This document shows positions 34,499 to 44,220 of a DNA stretch of 53,152 nt, piece after piece (the first letter of the stretch is position 1; every line of letters starts with the position of its first letter). The position numbers were made by a program, and so were the translations under genes. This DNA is from Gammaproteobacteria bacterium (lineage in GTDB: Bacteria; Pseudomonadota; Gammaproteobacteria; Pseudomonadales; Cellvibrionaceae). Below the pieces are notes generated by a model. That model saw only the letters and a list, made by a program, of their open reading frames with translations, had not been told where the DNA came from and did not search any database. Location: assembly GCA_021151625.1 (NCBI GenBank), contig JAGKWY010000018.1:1-53152 (forward strand), given 5' to 3'.

Positions 34499-37304
34499 AT
34501 TAAGGGCTACGCTGCGTTTGCAATTTCACAGCGGCTTTCGCTTTGCGGATGCAGCCGCACTGGTACCTTATTTTGTGCAATTGGGTGTTAGCCATATTTA
34601 TGCATCACCCGTGCTTAAGGCACGCCCAGGTTCCACCTATGGTTACGATATGGTTGATCCAACGTGCATCAATCGCGAGTTGGGCGGTGAGGAGGAATTA
34701 CGTAATTTGGCGGACGTCTTGCACCGCGAATATATCGGCTTGATTGTCGACTTTGTTCCCAACCATATGGCCGTTGGTGGTGCCAGTAACCCCTGGTGGT
34801 TGAGTGTTTTGGAGTGGGGCAAACTCAGCCCTTACTCAAGTTATTTTGATATCAACTGGAATTCCCCGGACCCACTACTGAATGGGCAATTACTGGTACC
34901 TTTTTTACGTACCGATTATGGCGAGGTGCTCGCTAGTGGAGAGTTGCCGCTGTTATTTTCTGCTGACACCGGGCAATTTTATGTGCAGCACTTTGATCAT
35001 CGCTTTCCAATTTCACCACCGACTTACGCCGAGATATTGGCCCATTGCCAGCACTATGAACTGAATGCACTGGGTCAACGTTTTAAATCATTGCCTCACG
35101 CGGATAATCCACTCACGCAAACAGAAACCTTACAACAGGAATTGTGCGCACTTGCGCAAGAAAAGTATGCGGCTATTGCACTGGATAGCGCCATTAAAAA
35201 TTTCACCGTGAACAAAGAAACAGGTTCAAACGAACATCAAGTCAACCAACTGCATCAATTGCTGGAGCGACAACCCTATCGCCTCGCCAGCTGGCGCACA
35301 GCGTCTGACGATATTAACTGGCGCCGTTTTTTCGACATTAATGAACTGGCCGCAGTGCGCACTGAACACGCAGAAGTATTCAACGCAATTCACACAAAAA
35401 TTTTTAATTTGATTGAAGATGGAGTCATTGATGGTTTACGCATTGACCATATTGATGGACTTGCCAACCCCAGAGCCTATTGCCGCAAATTGCGCCGCTG
35501 CACCAACCAGATTAAAACGCGCCCGGATCAATTTGCGATTTATGTAGAAAAAATTCTCGCTGATGGCGAGCAGCTTCCTAATGATTGGCAGGTGGATGGC
35601 ACTACCGGTTACGAATTTATGAATCAGGTATCACTGCTGCAACATGACCCATTAGGTGCATTGCAACTACAGGGTTTATGGCAGGAACTTAGCAATCGCT
35701 CCGCCAACTTTAACGATGAAACATTCGCAGCACGGCGTTTGATTTTATCCAATTCACTCGCCGGGGATCTGGAAAGCCTCGCACAACAATTACTGCAGAT
35801 AGCACGCACAGATATAGCCACGCGCGACCTCACCCTGGGCGCTATTCGCCGGGCGTTAATTGAATTAATTGTGCATTTCCCGGTGTACCGAACCTATTCC
35901 AACGCGGGCGCACGTACGGCGCAGGAACAAGCAGTATTTACCCGGGCATTGGCGGGGGCTAGAGCTAACTTGCAAGAGAGTGATTGGCCACTGCTGGAAC
36001 AATTGGATGACTGGCTAGGTAACAAACCAATTCGCCAATTTCCGCCCGGGAAAATTCGCCGCTTGCGCCGCGCGACCCTGGCGCACTTCCAGCAACTCAC
36101 CTCGCCCACTGCCGCAAAAGCCGTAGAAGATACCGCCTGCTATCGCTCGGCGGTGTTGCTCTCGCGCAATGATGTCGGCTTTGATCCGGCCAAATTCAGC
36201 GCGACACCAACACAATTCCATCAATTCGCCAGCCAGCTAGCAAAAACCTTTCCGGATAACTTGCTCGCCACCGCAACGCACGATCACAAACGCGGAGAGG
36301 ATACGCGCGCGCGCCTCGCCGTAATCAGCGAGCGCGCCGTCTGGTTTGCCAACAAAGTGAAAGAGTGGCGAACCCTGGCCCAACCCTGGCGCAGTGAACT
36401 GGAAGATGGCCCAGCCCCTTCACCCGGTGATGAACTGGCGCTTTACCAAACCCTGTTGGGAAGCTGGCCGCTAGATCTTGACCCGGAAGACCGGGATGGG
36501 ATGAGTCGCTATCTCGATCGGTTATCAGGTTGGCAGGAAAAAGCCATCCGCGAAGCCAAGCTGCGCACCCATTGGGTGAGCCCCAATACCGTCTATGAAG
36601 CTGCCTGCAGGAACCTGCTACAGAATTTATTGATCAACCCGGAGGCGCGGCGCTGGCGCGCGGATATTTTTCAGGCTGCCATGAGCATCGCCCCGGCTGG
36701 TGCACTGAATAGCCTCAGCCAAACACTGCTGCGCCTCACCTGTCCCGGCGTTCCCGACCTTTATCAGGGTTGCGATCTCTGGGACTTCAGCCTGGTGGAC
36801 CCGGATAACCGTCGCCCGGTGGACTATGCACCGCGGCAAGCGGCGATGGAGAGCGATGTATCGCCAGAAAATCTAATCCGGCAGTGGCGCAACGGCTATA
36901 TCAAGCAGTACCTGATCAGCAAAACCCTGGGGCTGCGCACCATCACCGCTGAGCTATTTAGTCGCGGTGAGTATCGTCCCCTGGAAACGATTGGCCCCCA
37001 TGCAGAAAAGCTTCTGGCGTTCACCCGGCAATACCAAAACCTCTGGGTAATAGTGATTGTGCCAAGGCTGGTGGCAAACCTGCTGGGGAATAGCGAGCTG
37101 CCGCAAGTGGAACCATTACTCTGGGGCGATACCCGGTTAATGCTGCCTTGGGAACTGGCAAACCATGAACCTATTAGTCTGTTCTCCAATCGTCGTCATC
37201 AAATCCGGGGAAATCAGTTGGCATTAAGCGATCTTCTCGCTGACTTCCCCGTCAACCTGCTCTACCTGTCACTTTCACCGGAGGTGCATCATGCAAGTCA
37301 ATGA
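34491..37304 (+). CDS. treY: Malto-oligosyltrehalose synthase
   Basis: TreY converts the reducing end of maltodextrins or glycogen chains to a trehalose unit. The 937-residue GH13 protein starts MTELRATLRLQFHSGF, like the family. It has the motifs VDFVPNHMA, DGLRIDHIDGL (nucleophile Asp319), a YVEKILADGEQLP acid/base segment and ATATHDHKRGEDTRAR. The C-terminus has the LTCPGVPDLYQG and DPDNRRPVDY segments. GGAGG precedes the ATG at 34491, which overlaps the end of treZ. The next small gene overlaps its stop by 14 nt, so the operon is tight. Confidence 0.95.
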   Translation: MTELRATLRLQFHSGFRFADAAALVPYFVQLGVSHIYASPVLKARPGSTYGYDMVDPTCINRELGGEEELRNLADVLHREYIGLIVDFVPNHMAVGGASNPWWLSVLEWGKLSPYSSYFDINWNSPDPLLNGQLLVPFLRTDYGEVLASGELPLLFSADTGQFYVQHFDHRFPISPPTYAEILAHCQHYELNALGQRFKSLPHADNPLTQTETLQQELCALAQEKYAAIALDSAIKNFTVNKETGSNEHQVNQLHQLLERQPYRLASWRTASDDINWRRFFDINELAAVRTEHAEVFNAIHTKIFNLIEDGVIDGLRIDHIDGLANPRAYCRKLRRCTNQIKTRPDQFAIYVEKILADGEQLPNDWQVDGTTGYEFMNQVSLLQHDPLGALQLQGLWQELSNRSANFNDETFAARRLILSNSLAGDLESLAQQLLQIARTDIATRDLTLGAIRRALIELIVHFPVYRTYSNAGARTAQEQAVFTRALAGARANLQESDWPLLEQLDDWLGNKPIRQFPPGKIRRLRRATLAHFQQLTSPTAAKAVEDTACYRSAVLLSRNDVGFDPAKFSATPTQFHQFASQLAKTFPDNLLATATHDHKRGEDTRARLAVISERAVWFANKVKEWRTLAQPWRSELEDGPAPSPGDELALYQTLLGSWPLDLDPEDRDGMSRYLDRLSGWQEKAIREAKLRTHWVSPNTVYEAACRNLLQNLLINPEARRWRADIFQAAMSIAPAGALNSLSQTLLRLTCPGVPDLYQGCDLWDFSLVDPDNRRPVDYAPRQAAMESDVSPENLIRQWRNGYIKQYLISKTLGLRTITAELFSRGEYRPLETIGPHAEKLLAFTRQYQNLWVIVIVPRLVANLLGNSELPQVEPLLWGDTRLMLPWELANHEPISLFSNRRHQIRGNQLALSDLLADFPVNLLYLSLSPEVHHASQ

Positions 37305-37674
37305 ACAAGTGGTACGTAAATTTGCGCACCAAATTTGGGAATCCGAAGGCAAACCTGAAGGCCAGGCAACCCGTCACTGGGAAATGGCCTGCCATTTGGC
37401 GGAAGGTAAAACCGGCCCGGCCGACCCCCTCGAACCCCTTACTTCACCCACAGTATCCACCGCCAGCAAGGCCGTGAAAACACCTAAAGCATCGCCTGCC
37501 CCAACACCTGTAGCCCTACTGACTGGCCCGGCAGAACATGAAGTGACCATGGCAGTAGCCGAACCAGATATAGCTCCACCGCCCGCGCGAGTAAGGGTTA
37601 AAGCAGTTATTGACGACCCGGCCGCTGCGCCCAAACAGAAACTATCGAGTAAAAATAAAACCCGGGAACATTAA
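37291..37674 (+). CDS. DUF2934 domain protein
   Basis: The 127-residue protein has an N-terminal DUF2934 domain (about residues 8-40: VRKFAHQIWESEGKPEGQATRHWEMA) and a Pro/Ala/Lys-rich, probably disordered C-terminal tail. The function is unknown. Such genes are often found among treY/glgX/glgA genes in Pseudomonas, so a link to this pathway or its stress regulon is likely. GGAGG precedes the ATG, and the gene overlaps the treY end. Confidence 0.85.
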   Translation: MQVNEQVVRKFAHQIWESEGKPEGQATRHWEMACHLAEGKTGPADPLEPLTSPTVSTASKAVKTPKASPAPTPVALLTGPAEHEVTMAVAEPDIAPPPARVRVKAVIDDPAAAPKQKLSSKNKTREH

Positions 37675-37816
37675 ACGCGATCGGGAAACCCCGTAGGCCG
37701 GTAAAAAAATTGCATAGTTTTGCGTCAATGTTGCCCTTAAACAGCAAGCTCATAACAGCAGGCTGTTTAACGGCAGCTTCTTTAGCGACAGGCTCTGTGA
37801 GCCAAGGTGAAGGATA

Positions 37817-39964
37817 ATGAACACACAGGTTACTGCTCCGCTGGTAAAAACCCGCTCCCGTGTGCGCGAAGGGCAACCCTTTCCACTCGGGGCAACCTGG
37901 GACGGGCTGGGGGTTAATTTCGCGCTCTTTTCCGCTAATGCCACCAGGGTTGAACTCTGCCTGTTTGATCCCACCGGCAAACACGAACTTGAGCGCATTG
38001 AGTTACCGGAATACAGCGACGAGATCTGGCATGGCTACTTGCCCGATGCCCGCCCCGGCCAGGTGTATGGGTATCGGGTTTATGGCCCCTATGAACCAGA
38101 TGCCGGACACAGGTTTAATCCGAATAAATTGCTGGTTGACCCCTACGCCAAGCAATTGGTTGGGCAATTAAAGTGGTCGGACTGCCTGTTTGGGTACACC
38201 CTGGGCTCGCCCGATGCCGATTTGAGTTTCGACAAGCGCGACAGCGCTGCCTATATCCCCAAAGCGAAAGTGGTCGATCCCGCGTTCACCTGGGGCAATC
38301 ACCAGTTCAAGCGCATCCCCACCGATAACACCATCATCTACGAAGCCCATGTGCGCGGCATTAGCATGCAGCACCCGGCCGTGCCCAACCATTTGCGCGG
38401 CACCTTTGCCGGCCTGGCTAATCCGGAATTGCTGCAGCACATAAGCTCATTGGGTGTAACCAGTGTGGAATTGCTGCCCATCCACGCCTTTGTGGATGAA
38501 CAGCATCTGTTGGAAAAAGGCCTGAAAAATTACTGGGGTTATAACTCACTGGCGTTCTTCGCCCCCCACACACCTTACCTTTCCAACGGGCATCTCAATG
38601 AGTTTAAAGAGATGGTGGCCCACTTCCATGAAGCGGGGCTGGAGGTAATTCTGGACGTGGTTTACAACCACACCGCCGAAGGCAGCGAGCTGGGCCCCAC
38701 CCTGTCCATGCGCGGTATAGATAACTCTACCTACTATCGCTTGCTGCCAGACAATAACCGCTACTACATCAATGACTCGGGTACCGGTAATACCCTCGAC
38801 CTGAGTCACCCCTGTGTATTGCGCCTGGTCACTGATTCGCTGCGCTACTGGGCTACGGATATGGGTGTGGATGGTTTCCGCTTTGACCTGGGCACTATCC
38901 TCGCACGCGCTAAAAGCGGTTTTGACGAACGCCACGGCTTCCATCTCGCGTGCCGACAAGACCCTATGCTCAGCCAGTTAAAACTCATTGCTGAACCCTG
39001 GGATTGCGGTATGGGCGGCTATCAGGTGGGCGCCTTTCCACCGGGTTGGCTGGAGTGGAATGATCGTTTTCGCGATACCACGCGCGCGTTTTGGCGCGGT
39101 GACCAGGGGAAAATCCAGGAGCTGGCAAGCCGGCTAACAGCGTCGGGCGACTTGTTTAACAAACGCGGTCGTCGCCCTTCCGCATCCGTGAATTTCATTA
39201 CCGCCCACGACGGCTTCACCATGCATGATTTAGTGAGCTATGAGAGCAAACACAATGAAGCCAACGGCCATAACAATACCGATGGCACTGATAACAATCT
39301 CTCTGCCAACTACGGCTGCGAAGGAGCGACAGACGATGAAAAAATTATTCAGTTGCGCCAGCGCCAAATGCGCAACCTGATGGCGACGCTGTTGTTTTCC
39401 CAAGGAACACCCATGTTGGTTGCCGGCGATGAATTCGCCCATACCCAGCTAGGCAACAACAACGTTTATTGCCAGGATAATCCACTCAGTTGGATCAACT
39501 GGGATTTGCAGGAACAGGGAAAAGCCATGCTGGAATTTACCAGGCGTGTGATCAGGTTGCGTCAAACCTACCCCATACTCCGCCGGGGCCGTTTTTTAGT
39601 GGGTGAATACAACGAAGAACTCGATGTTAAAGACGTGAGCTGGATTTCCCCTGCCGGCACCGATATGACAGAAGACAACTGGCACGACTCCGCCCTGCGT
39701 TGCTTTGGCATGATAATGGATGGTCGCGCCCAGCCAACCGGGATTCATCGCCGGGGGCTGGATGCTACGTTATTGTTAATTCTCAACGCCCAGGCCGATG
39801 TAGTTAATTTCAAACTGCCGCAAGTACCCCAGGGTGCAGGATGGCGCTGTTTAATCGACACCAACCAACCACACAAAAACAAACACGATTTTTATCCATT
39901 TGATCACGAATTTTTAGTAACAGATCATTCGCTATTATTATTTGAGCTGAAGAAAAAGAAATAA
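37817..39964 (+). CDS. glgX: Glycogen debranching enzyme (isoamylase type)
   Basis: GlgX cleaves alpha-1,6 branches of glycogen after phosphorylase trimming. The 715-residue protein has a CBM48 domain (GQPFPLGATWDGLGVNFALFS), then the GH13_11 barrel with Asp357 (VDGFRFDLGT), Glu393 (LIAEPWDCG) and Asp465 (ITAHDGFTMHDL). The typical NNTDGTDNNLSANYGCEG and CQDNPLSWINWDL segments are present. GGTGAAGGATA precedes the ATG. It is 142 nt after the DUF2934 gene, so it may have its own promoter. It converges on comEC. Confidence 0.96.
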   Translation: MNTQVTAPLVKTRSRVREGQPFPLGATWDGLGVNFALFSANATRVELCLFDPTGKHELERIELPEYSDEIWHGYLPDARPGQVYGYRVYGPYEPDAGHRFNPNKLLVDPYAKQLVGQLKWSDCLFGYTLGSPDADLSFDKRDSAAYIPKAKVVDPAFTWGNHQFKRIPTDNTIIYEAHVRGISMQHPAVPNHLRGTFAGLANPELLQHISSLGVTSVELLPIHAFVDEQHLLEKGLKNYWGYNSLAFFAPHTPYLSNGHLNEFKEMVAHFHEAGLEVILDVVYNHTAEGSELGPTLSMRGIDNSTYYRLLPDNNRYYINDSGTGNTLDLSHPCVLRLVTDSLRYWATDMGVDGFRFDLGTILARAKSGFDERHGFHLACRQDPMLSQLKLIAEPWDCGMGGYQVGAFPPGWLEWNDRFRDTTRAFWRGDQGKIQELASRLTASGDLFNKRGRRPSASVNFITAHDGFTMHDLVSYESKHNEANGHNNTDGTDNNLSANYGCEGATDDEKIIQLRQRQMRNLMATLLFSQGTPMLVAGDEFAHTQLGNNNVYCQDNPLSWINWDLQEQGKAMLEFTRRVIRLRQTYPILRRGRFLVGEYNEELDVKDVSWISPAGTDMTEDNWHDSALRCFGMIMDGRAQPTGIHRRGLDATLLLILNAQADVVNFKLPQVPQGAGWRCLIDTNQPHKNKHDFYPFDHEFLVTDHSLLLFELKKKK

Positions 39965-39986
39965 ATTGTGTTATTCCAGGCTCAAT

Positions 39987-42383
39987 TTAATCAAACCAAT
40001 AGCGAGCATGTGTTTTTCGATATTCGCTAATCCGGGGCGGCACTGTTGGAGAAAACCATTCAACAATAATGGCCCCGGAATCCGCAGTATTAAATTCGCG
40101 ACTGCCCACCGCTTGAAAGCGTTTGCGCACTTGGGGATGCGGATGCCCATGTTGGCTGCGATAACCCGCAGAATAAACAACAAACTGTGGCTTAGTTGCA
40201 CTAACGAAACGCGCACCAGATGATGTTCGACTGCCATGATGTGCAGCCAGTAATAATGTCAGCTTATCAGGAATTTTTTGTGTGGCCAGCAGCTGGTTTT
40301 CAATCCGGGTTTCTATATCACCAGGTAACAGAATTGTTTGATCCCCATAGCGAATCAACAACACACAGGATTTATTATTATCACTGCTGGTGCGACCTAA
40401 AGTGACTGGCAAAAATTCGAATGAAACCCGCTGCCATTGCCACGCCTGTTGCTGGTGGCAGCTTTCTATCGCAATAGGTTGGGATAAATTTTTTCCGGTA
40501 TTTTCAATATCGCCCATCAGTAACTGTTTTGCATCAACCTTATTCAAAAAGCTATCCAGACCTCCCGCATGATCCATATCCGAATGGCTGACCACCAATA
40601 CATCGACCTTATCAATTGCCTGCGAGAATAAATAAGGGACGAGAATTGCCCCACCTGCATCAAAACTTTCGGTATATTTTGGCCCGGTATCGTACACCAG
40701 GGTTTTTTCCTTTACCTGCACAACTACCGCTGTACCCTGGCCTACATCCATCACCGTGACTTTTAAATCAGGCGAATGTTCTGCGGGCAAAAGCAACCCC
40801 AAGCATCCCCCTAAAACCAAACCACACCAGCCAACTGCTTTATGAACCAACCCTTTCGGCAGCAACAACACCAGGCAACTAAACGCAATGAGCAACGAAA
40901 CGGCGGGAGAAAAGGCAATAATAATACTGGCAAAATCGCCCGCACTATCGAGAGTGATTTGCAAAATAGCTTTCAACCATTCCATGGCGATTCCCGCTAT
41001 GTTCAATAACACATCGCTAACCGCTGGCAGTAGATTTTGCAACACCGCACTGATTAACAATAAAGGCACAACGAAAAATGTAATCAGGGGAATAGCAACC
41101 GCATTGGCAATAGGAGCCACCAAAGAAATACTACTGACCAATACACTCAAAGGTATCAATAAGCCAATAAACATTACCCACTGCGAGCGAATAAAACCTG
41201 TCGCCATGTCACGCACAGAAAATCCACGCCAGTGGTCATTCGCCGATTTAATGACATAGCGCCCGGAAAAATAAAATAGCAACAAGGCTACTGCACCGAA
41301 GGACAACCAAAAACCCATATCGTAAGCAGCCAGCGGGTCAATAATCACCACCAATGCCAATGCACAGCAAAAAATATCGCCCACACGCACACTGCGTTGC
41401 CACAAACAAGCCGCATAAAACACACCCAACATAATTAAGGTGCGCACTGTAGGAATGTTAAAGCCCGCAAGCGCCGAATAAAAACTCGCGCAAATAATTG
41501 CCATCAACCAGGCGATAACCAACGCAGGGCACGAATGCCAGACAAGCTGGATAAATTTTCCAATAAATAACCCGAGATAAAAACCAAAGAGCGCGAGAAA
41601 CCCAACGTGCAACCCGGAAATGGCAATCAGGTGCGAAGTCCCCGTGCGCTGCATGCGCTCCCACTGTTCTTTTTCTACATAAGTAGAATCGCCAATTAAT
41701 AATGCGATCAAAATACCGCGCTCGCTCGAATTACTGTGCTGCAAAATCCACTGTTGCAATTGTTGTCGCTGCCCATCGACCCACTCGCGCAGACCCAAAG
41801 CGGCTGAATCATTTTGCAGTAACAGGTTTTCATCACCACTCACCACATAACCGGTCGCGCCTACGCCTTGCCGCAGCTGCCAGGCGTGATAATCAAACCC
41901 GGCCGGATTCGCAAAACCACGTGGACGTTTCAAACGCACATTCAATTGCCACTCCTGACCGACCACCAATTTGGGTAATTGGATTGCATCAACGCGGTTG
42001 TAGCCGGCATACCAACTCAATTGAATTTTTTGGGGAAAGTTTTGGAGATCGAGTGAATTACTGCTCGCGTCCAATGCAGTACGGATATTCAAGTTAAAGC
42101 GTAAACGACGCTCATTATTCTCGGGCAAGTCGGTAACTACGCCAGTCACTTGCAAGTCTTGCCCCGCCAGAGCGTCATCCAACTGCATACTTACCAATTG
42201 ATGTCCGCAGTAAATTCCCCAGCCAAATCCCGTTAACAGCGCTGCCAGCCAGTAGGCGCGAAAATAGTAAATGGCCAGAAATATCAGAGGTATCAAGCCC
42301 AGGCTTGATAAGAGTGAGGGTAGATAAGGAAGGAAACCTACAGTGAGGACACCGGAAACAAACAACAACAAACGGATGGGCAT
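39987..42383 (-). CDS. comEC: DNA internalization-related competence protein ComEC/Rec2
   Basis: ComEC forms the inner-membrane channel for single-stranded DNA during natural transformation. The 798-residue protein has N-terminal helices, a DUF4131/OB-like region, a multi-helix Competence domain (GTSHLIAISGLHVGFLALFGF, SFYSALAGFNIPTVRTLIML) and a C-terminal metallo-beta-lactamase domain with VMDVGQGTAVVV, SHSDMDHAGG and LLAAHHGSRTSS. All metal-binding motifs are present and the length is typical. It is convergent with glgX and divergent from the DUF2062 gene. It borders the region that separates it from exbB. Confidence 0.95.
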   Translation of the reverse strand: MPIRLLLFVSGVLTVGFLPYLPSLLSSLGLIPLIFLAIYYFRAYWLAALLTGFGWGIYCGHQLVSMQLDDALAGQDLQVTGVVTDLPENNERRLRFNLNIRTALDASSNSLDLQNFPQKIQLSWYAGYNRVDAIQLPKLVVGQEWQLNVRLKRPRGFANPAGFDYHAWQLRQGVGATGYVVSGDENLLLQNDSAALGLREWVDGQRQQLQQWILQHSNSSERGILIALLIGDSTYVEKEQWERMQRTGTSHLIAISGLHVGFLALFGFYLGLFIGKFIQLVWHSCPALVIAWLMAIICASFYSALAGFNIPTVRTLIMLGVFYAACLWQRSVRVGDIFCCALALVVIIDPLAAYDMGFWLSFGAVALLLFYFSGRYVIKSANDHWRGFSVRDMATGFIRSQWVMFIGLLIPLSVLVSSISLVAPIANAVAIPLITFFVVPLLLISAVLQNLLPAVSDVLLNIAGIAMEWLKAILQITLDSAGDFASIIIAFSPAVSLLIAFSCLVLLLPKGLVHKAVGWCGLVLGGCLGLLLPAEHSPDLKVTVMDVGQGTAVVVQVKEKTLVYDTGPKYTESFDAGGAILVPYLFSQAIDKVDVLVVSHSDMDHAGGLDSFLNKVDAKQLLMGDIENTGKNLSQPIAIESCHQQQAWQWQRVSFEFLPVTLGRTSSDNNKSCVLLIRYGDQTILLPGDIETRIENQLLATQKIPDKLTLLLAAHHGSRTSSGARFVSATKPQFVVYSAGYRSQHGHPHPQVRKRFQAVGSREFNTADSGAIIVEWFSPTVPPRISEYRKTHARYWFD

Positions 42384-42559
42384 AGGGCTAAATCCTTTAA
42401 CCGAAGCAATACTGATAACCCCTTGTCATCAGATTGTCGTGCAGCTTATGGCATCCTGCCTATGCAGACAAGGCAGGTTTAGGCACCATGAACATGGCCT
42501 TGACCGGATTTTACGGGCATAATGCCCCCTCATTTTCAGGTAGTGATTTGGTTTTAGGC

Positions 42560-42898
42560 ATGGCGCGTAACCTACTGAAGCGATTTATCGTTGCCCTTAC
42601 CTGGATTACCAATCCTATCACCATGCCCTTTTTCTTTTTTATCACCTATCAAATGGGCAGATTGGTATTGCAACTGGACCCTATTACGCTGACCGAACCA
42701 CAACTGAGCTGGGACTGGTTAGCCAATGAATTTGGCCATCTCTGGAAACCTCTGGCTGCCGGCTCGATTATCACCGGATTACTGCTGGGCACATTGGGTT
42801 ATTTTTTAATGCAACTTTATTGGCGCTGGCATGTGGGCCATAACTGGGAAAAGCGCAAAAAGAAACGCGCTGAACAAAAAGCAGAAGCCAATCAATAA
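42560..42898 (+). CDS. DUF2062 protein with an internal in-frame deletion
   Basis: From VALTWITNPITMP to the basic C-terminus the product is a clear DUF2062 membrane protein, with two hydrophobic helices and the motif WRWHVGHNWEKRK. The family is about 170 residues and starts like M(x)R(x)LFKR. Here MARNLLKRF, the expected N-terminus, runs straight into IVALTWITNP, which normally lies some 60 residues later. The missing piece includes the LHDPNLWHLNRxSVARA segment and the first membrane helices. The reading frame is kept (112 residues). An in-frame upstream extension to 42434 is possible but looks unlike the family. The gene probably makes no working protein. A strong terminator follows. Confidence 0.7.
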   Translation: MARNLLKRFIVALTWITNPITMPFFFFITYQMGRLVLQLDPITLTEPQLSWDWLANEFGHLWKPLAAGSIITGLLLGTLGYFLMQLYWRWHVGHNWEKRKKKRAEQKAEANQ

Positions 42899-42925
42899 GC
42901 GATAAATTAATAAGCAGCAATCAAT

Positions 42926-42956
42926 AAAAAAAGCCCGCACATTTGCGGGCTTTTTG
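42926..42956. terminator. Bidirectional Rho-independent terminator between the DUF2062 gene and lolE
   Basis: GCCCGCA-CATT-TGCGGGC is flanked by A7 on the left and T5 on the right. The hairpin can end both convergent transcripts, the DUF2062 gene (plus) and lolCDE (minus). Confidence 0.9.
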
Positions 42957-42989
42957 TTGCGCAGCTTGCACAACGTTTTTGATAAATAT

Positions 42990-44219
42990 TTATTCGTAAC
43001 GCAACGCATCTGCCGGTTGAATTCGGCTTGCGCGCCAGGCGGGATAGAGGGCGACAAAAAAACTAATAAGTAATGCGGTAACTACAACTTTAAGAACATC
43101 ACTCACGACAATTTCAGAGGGCAAATAAGTAGTTGGATAAACATCCGAATGCAAAAACTGAATGCCAAACAGCTTTTCGATTCCCTGCACAATACTGGTT
43201 ACAAAATACGACAACACCAAACCAATCACCAAACCTATGCTGGTACCGATCAACCCGATCAAACCGCCCTGTACCATAAAAATTCCCATGATTTCAGCGG
43301 TAGAAGCACCCATAGTACGTAATATCGCTATATCGCCCTGTTTATCTACCACCACCATAATCAGTGTGGAAACCAGATTAAATGCAGCGATGGCGATAAT
43401 TAAAAACAGCAGCATGCCCACCATATTTTTGGACATCTGGATAGATTGATAAACACTCCCATGGGTGCGCATCCAGCTGGAGCCGTAATAATCCGGCGGC
43501 AGGTTGTTCATGATGTCGCGAATTACTTGCGGCGCAGCAAATAAATCGTCCACTTTTAAACGTACGCCGGTCACTTGACCGGGATAGCCGGCAATGCCTG
43601 CCGCATGCTGCAGCTCCATCAACGCCAAGCCGTTATCTATATCTGTATGCGTGTCCAGAATTGCAATCACATGCACAACTTTTACACGCGGCGCAGCACC
43701 CTCCTCCGCAGGAATAATCAAACTGACACTCTGCCCCACTTGCGCATTAATTTTTTCCGCAACACCACGACCTAACACTATGGCGCCCGGTGTGTTTTTC
43801 AACTCATCCAAAGTTCCCGCAGGTAAAAACTCGGGCAACTTTGAAGTAGTGTGTTCCTGCGCAGGATCAATACCAAAAATTTGTGCTGGCACCACACGTT
43901 TTTGTTGGCTCAATAAACCCTGTAATTGCACAAATGGCGTTGCCGCAATAACGCGTGGATGTTGTTTGACTTGTTCAATCAACTCATCTGCATTGGCAAT
44001 AGACTTGCGATGCAGCACACTCGCCTGCGGCATTACGCCCAAAATATTTTCGCGCAGCTCGCGATCAAAGCCATTCATAATCGACATCACCAGAATTAAC
44101 AAGGCAACACCAATCACCAAACCGGCAGTAGACAAGCGCGAAATAAAAGACACCAAATGACTGTGGCGGCGGGATATTCCGTAGCGGGTCCCAACTAAAA
44201 AAACATAGCGACCGAACAT
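42990..44219 (-). CDS. lolE: Lipoprotein-releasing system transmembrane protein LolE/LolC
   Basis: With LolC and LolD this inner-membrane protein extracts lipoproteins for transfer to LolA. The 409-residue protein has the FtsX/LolE plan: an N-terminal helix (LSTAGLVIGVALLILVMSIMNGFDRELRENIL), a large periplasmic domain and three C-terminal helices ending PAWRASRIQPADALRYE. The ATG at 44219 lies one base after the lolD stop; a further 15 upstream residues are unlikely. It is the third gene of lolCDE. Confidence 0.93.
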   Translation of the reverse strand: MFGRYVFLVGTRYGISRRHSHLVSFISRLSTAGLVIGVALLILVMSIMNGFDRELRENILGVMPQASVLHRKSIANADELIEQVKQHPRVIAATPFVQLQGLLSQQKRVVPAQIFGIDPAQEHTTSKLPEFLPAGTLDELKNTPGAIVLGRGVAEKINAQVGQSVSLIIPAEEGAAPRVKVVHVIAILDTHTDIDNGLALMELQHAAGIAGYPGQVTGVRLKVDDLFAAPQVIRDIMNNLPPDYYGSSWMRTHGSVYQSIQMSKNMVGMLLFLIIAIAAFNLVSTLIMVVVDKQGDIAILRTMGASTAEIMGIFMVQGGLIGLIGTSIGLVIGLVLSYFVTSIVQGIEKLFGIQFLHSDVYPTTYLPSEIVVSDVLKVVVTALLISFFVALYPAWRASRIQPADALRYE

Positions 44220-44220
44220 C

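Noticed and set aside
42434..42559. Upstream extension of the DUF2062 frame
   Set aside because: The extra 42 residues do not look like the family, while MARNLLKRF at 42560 matches the usual N-terminus.
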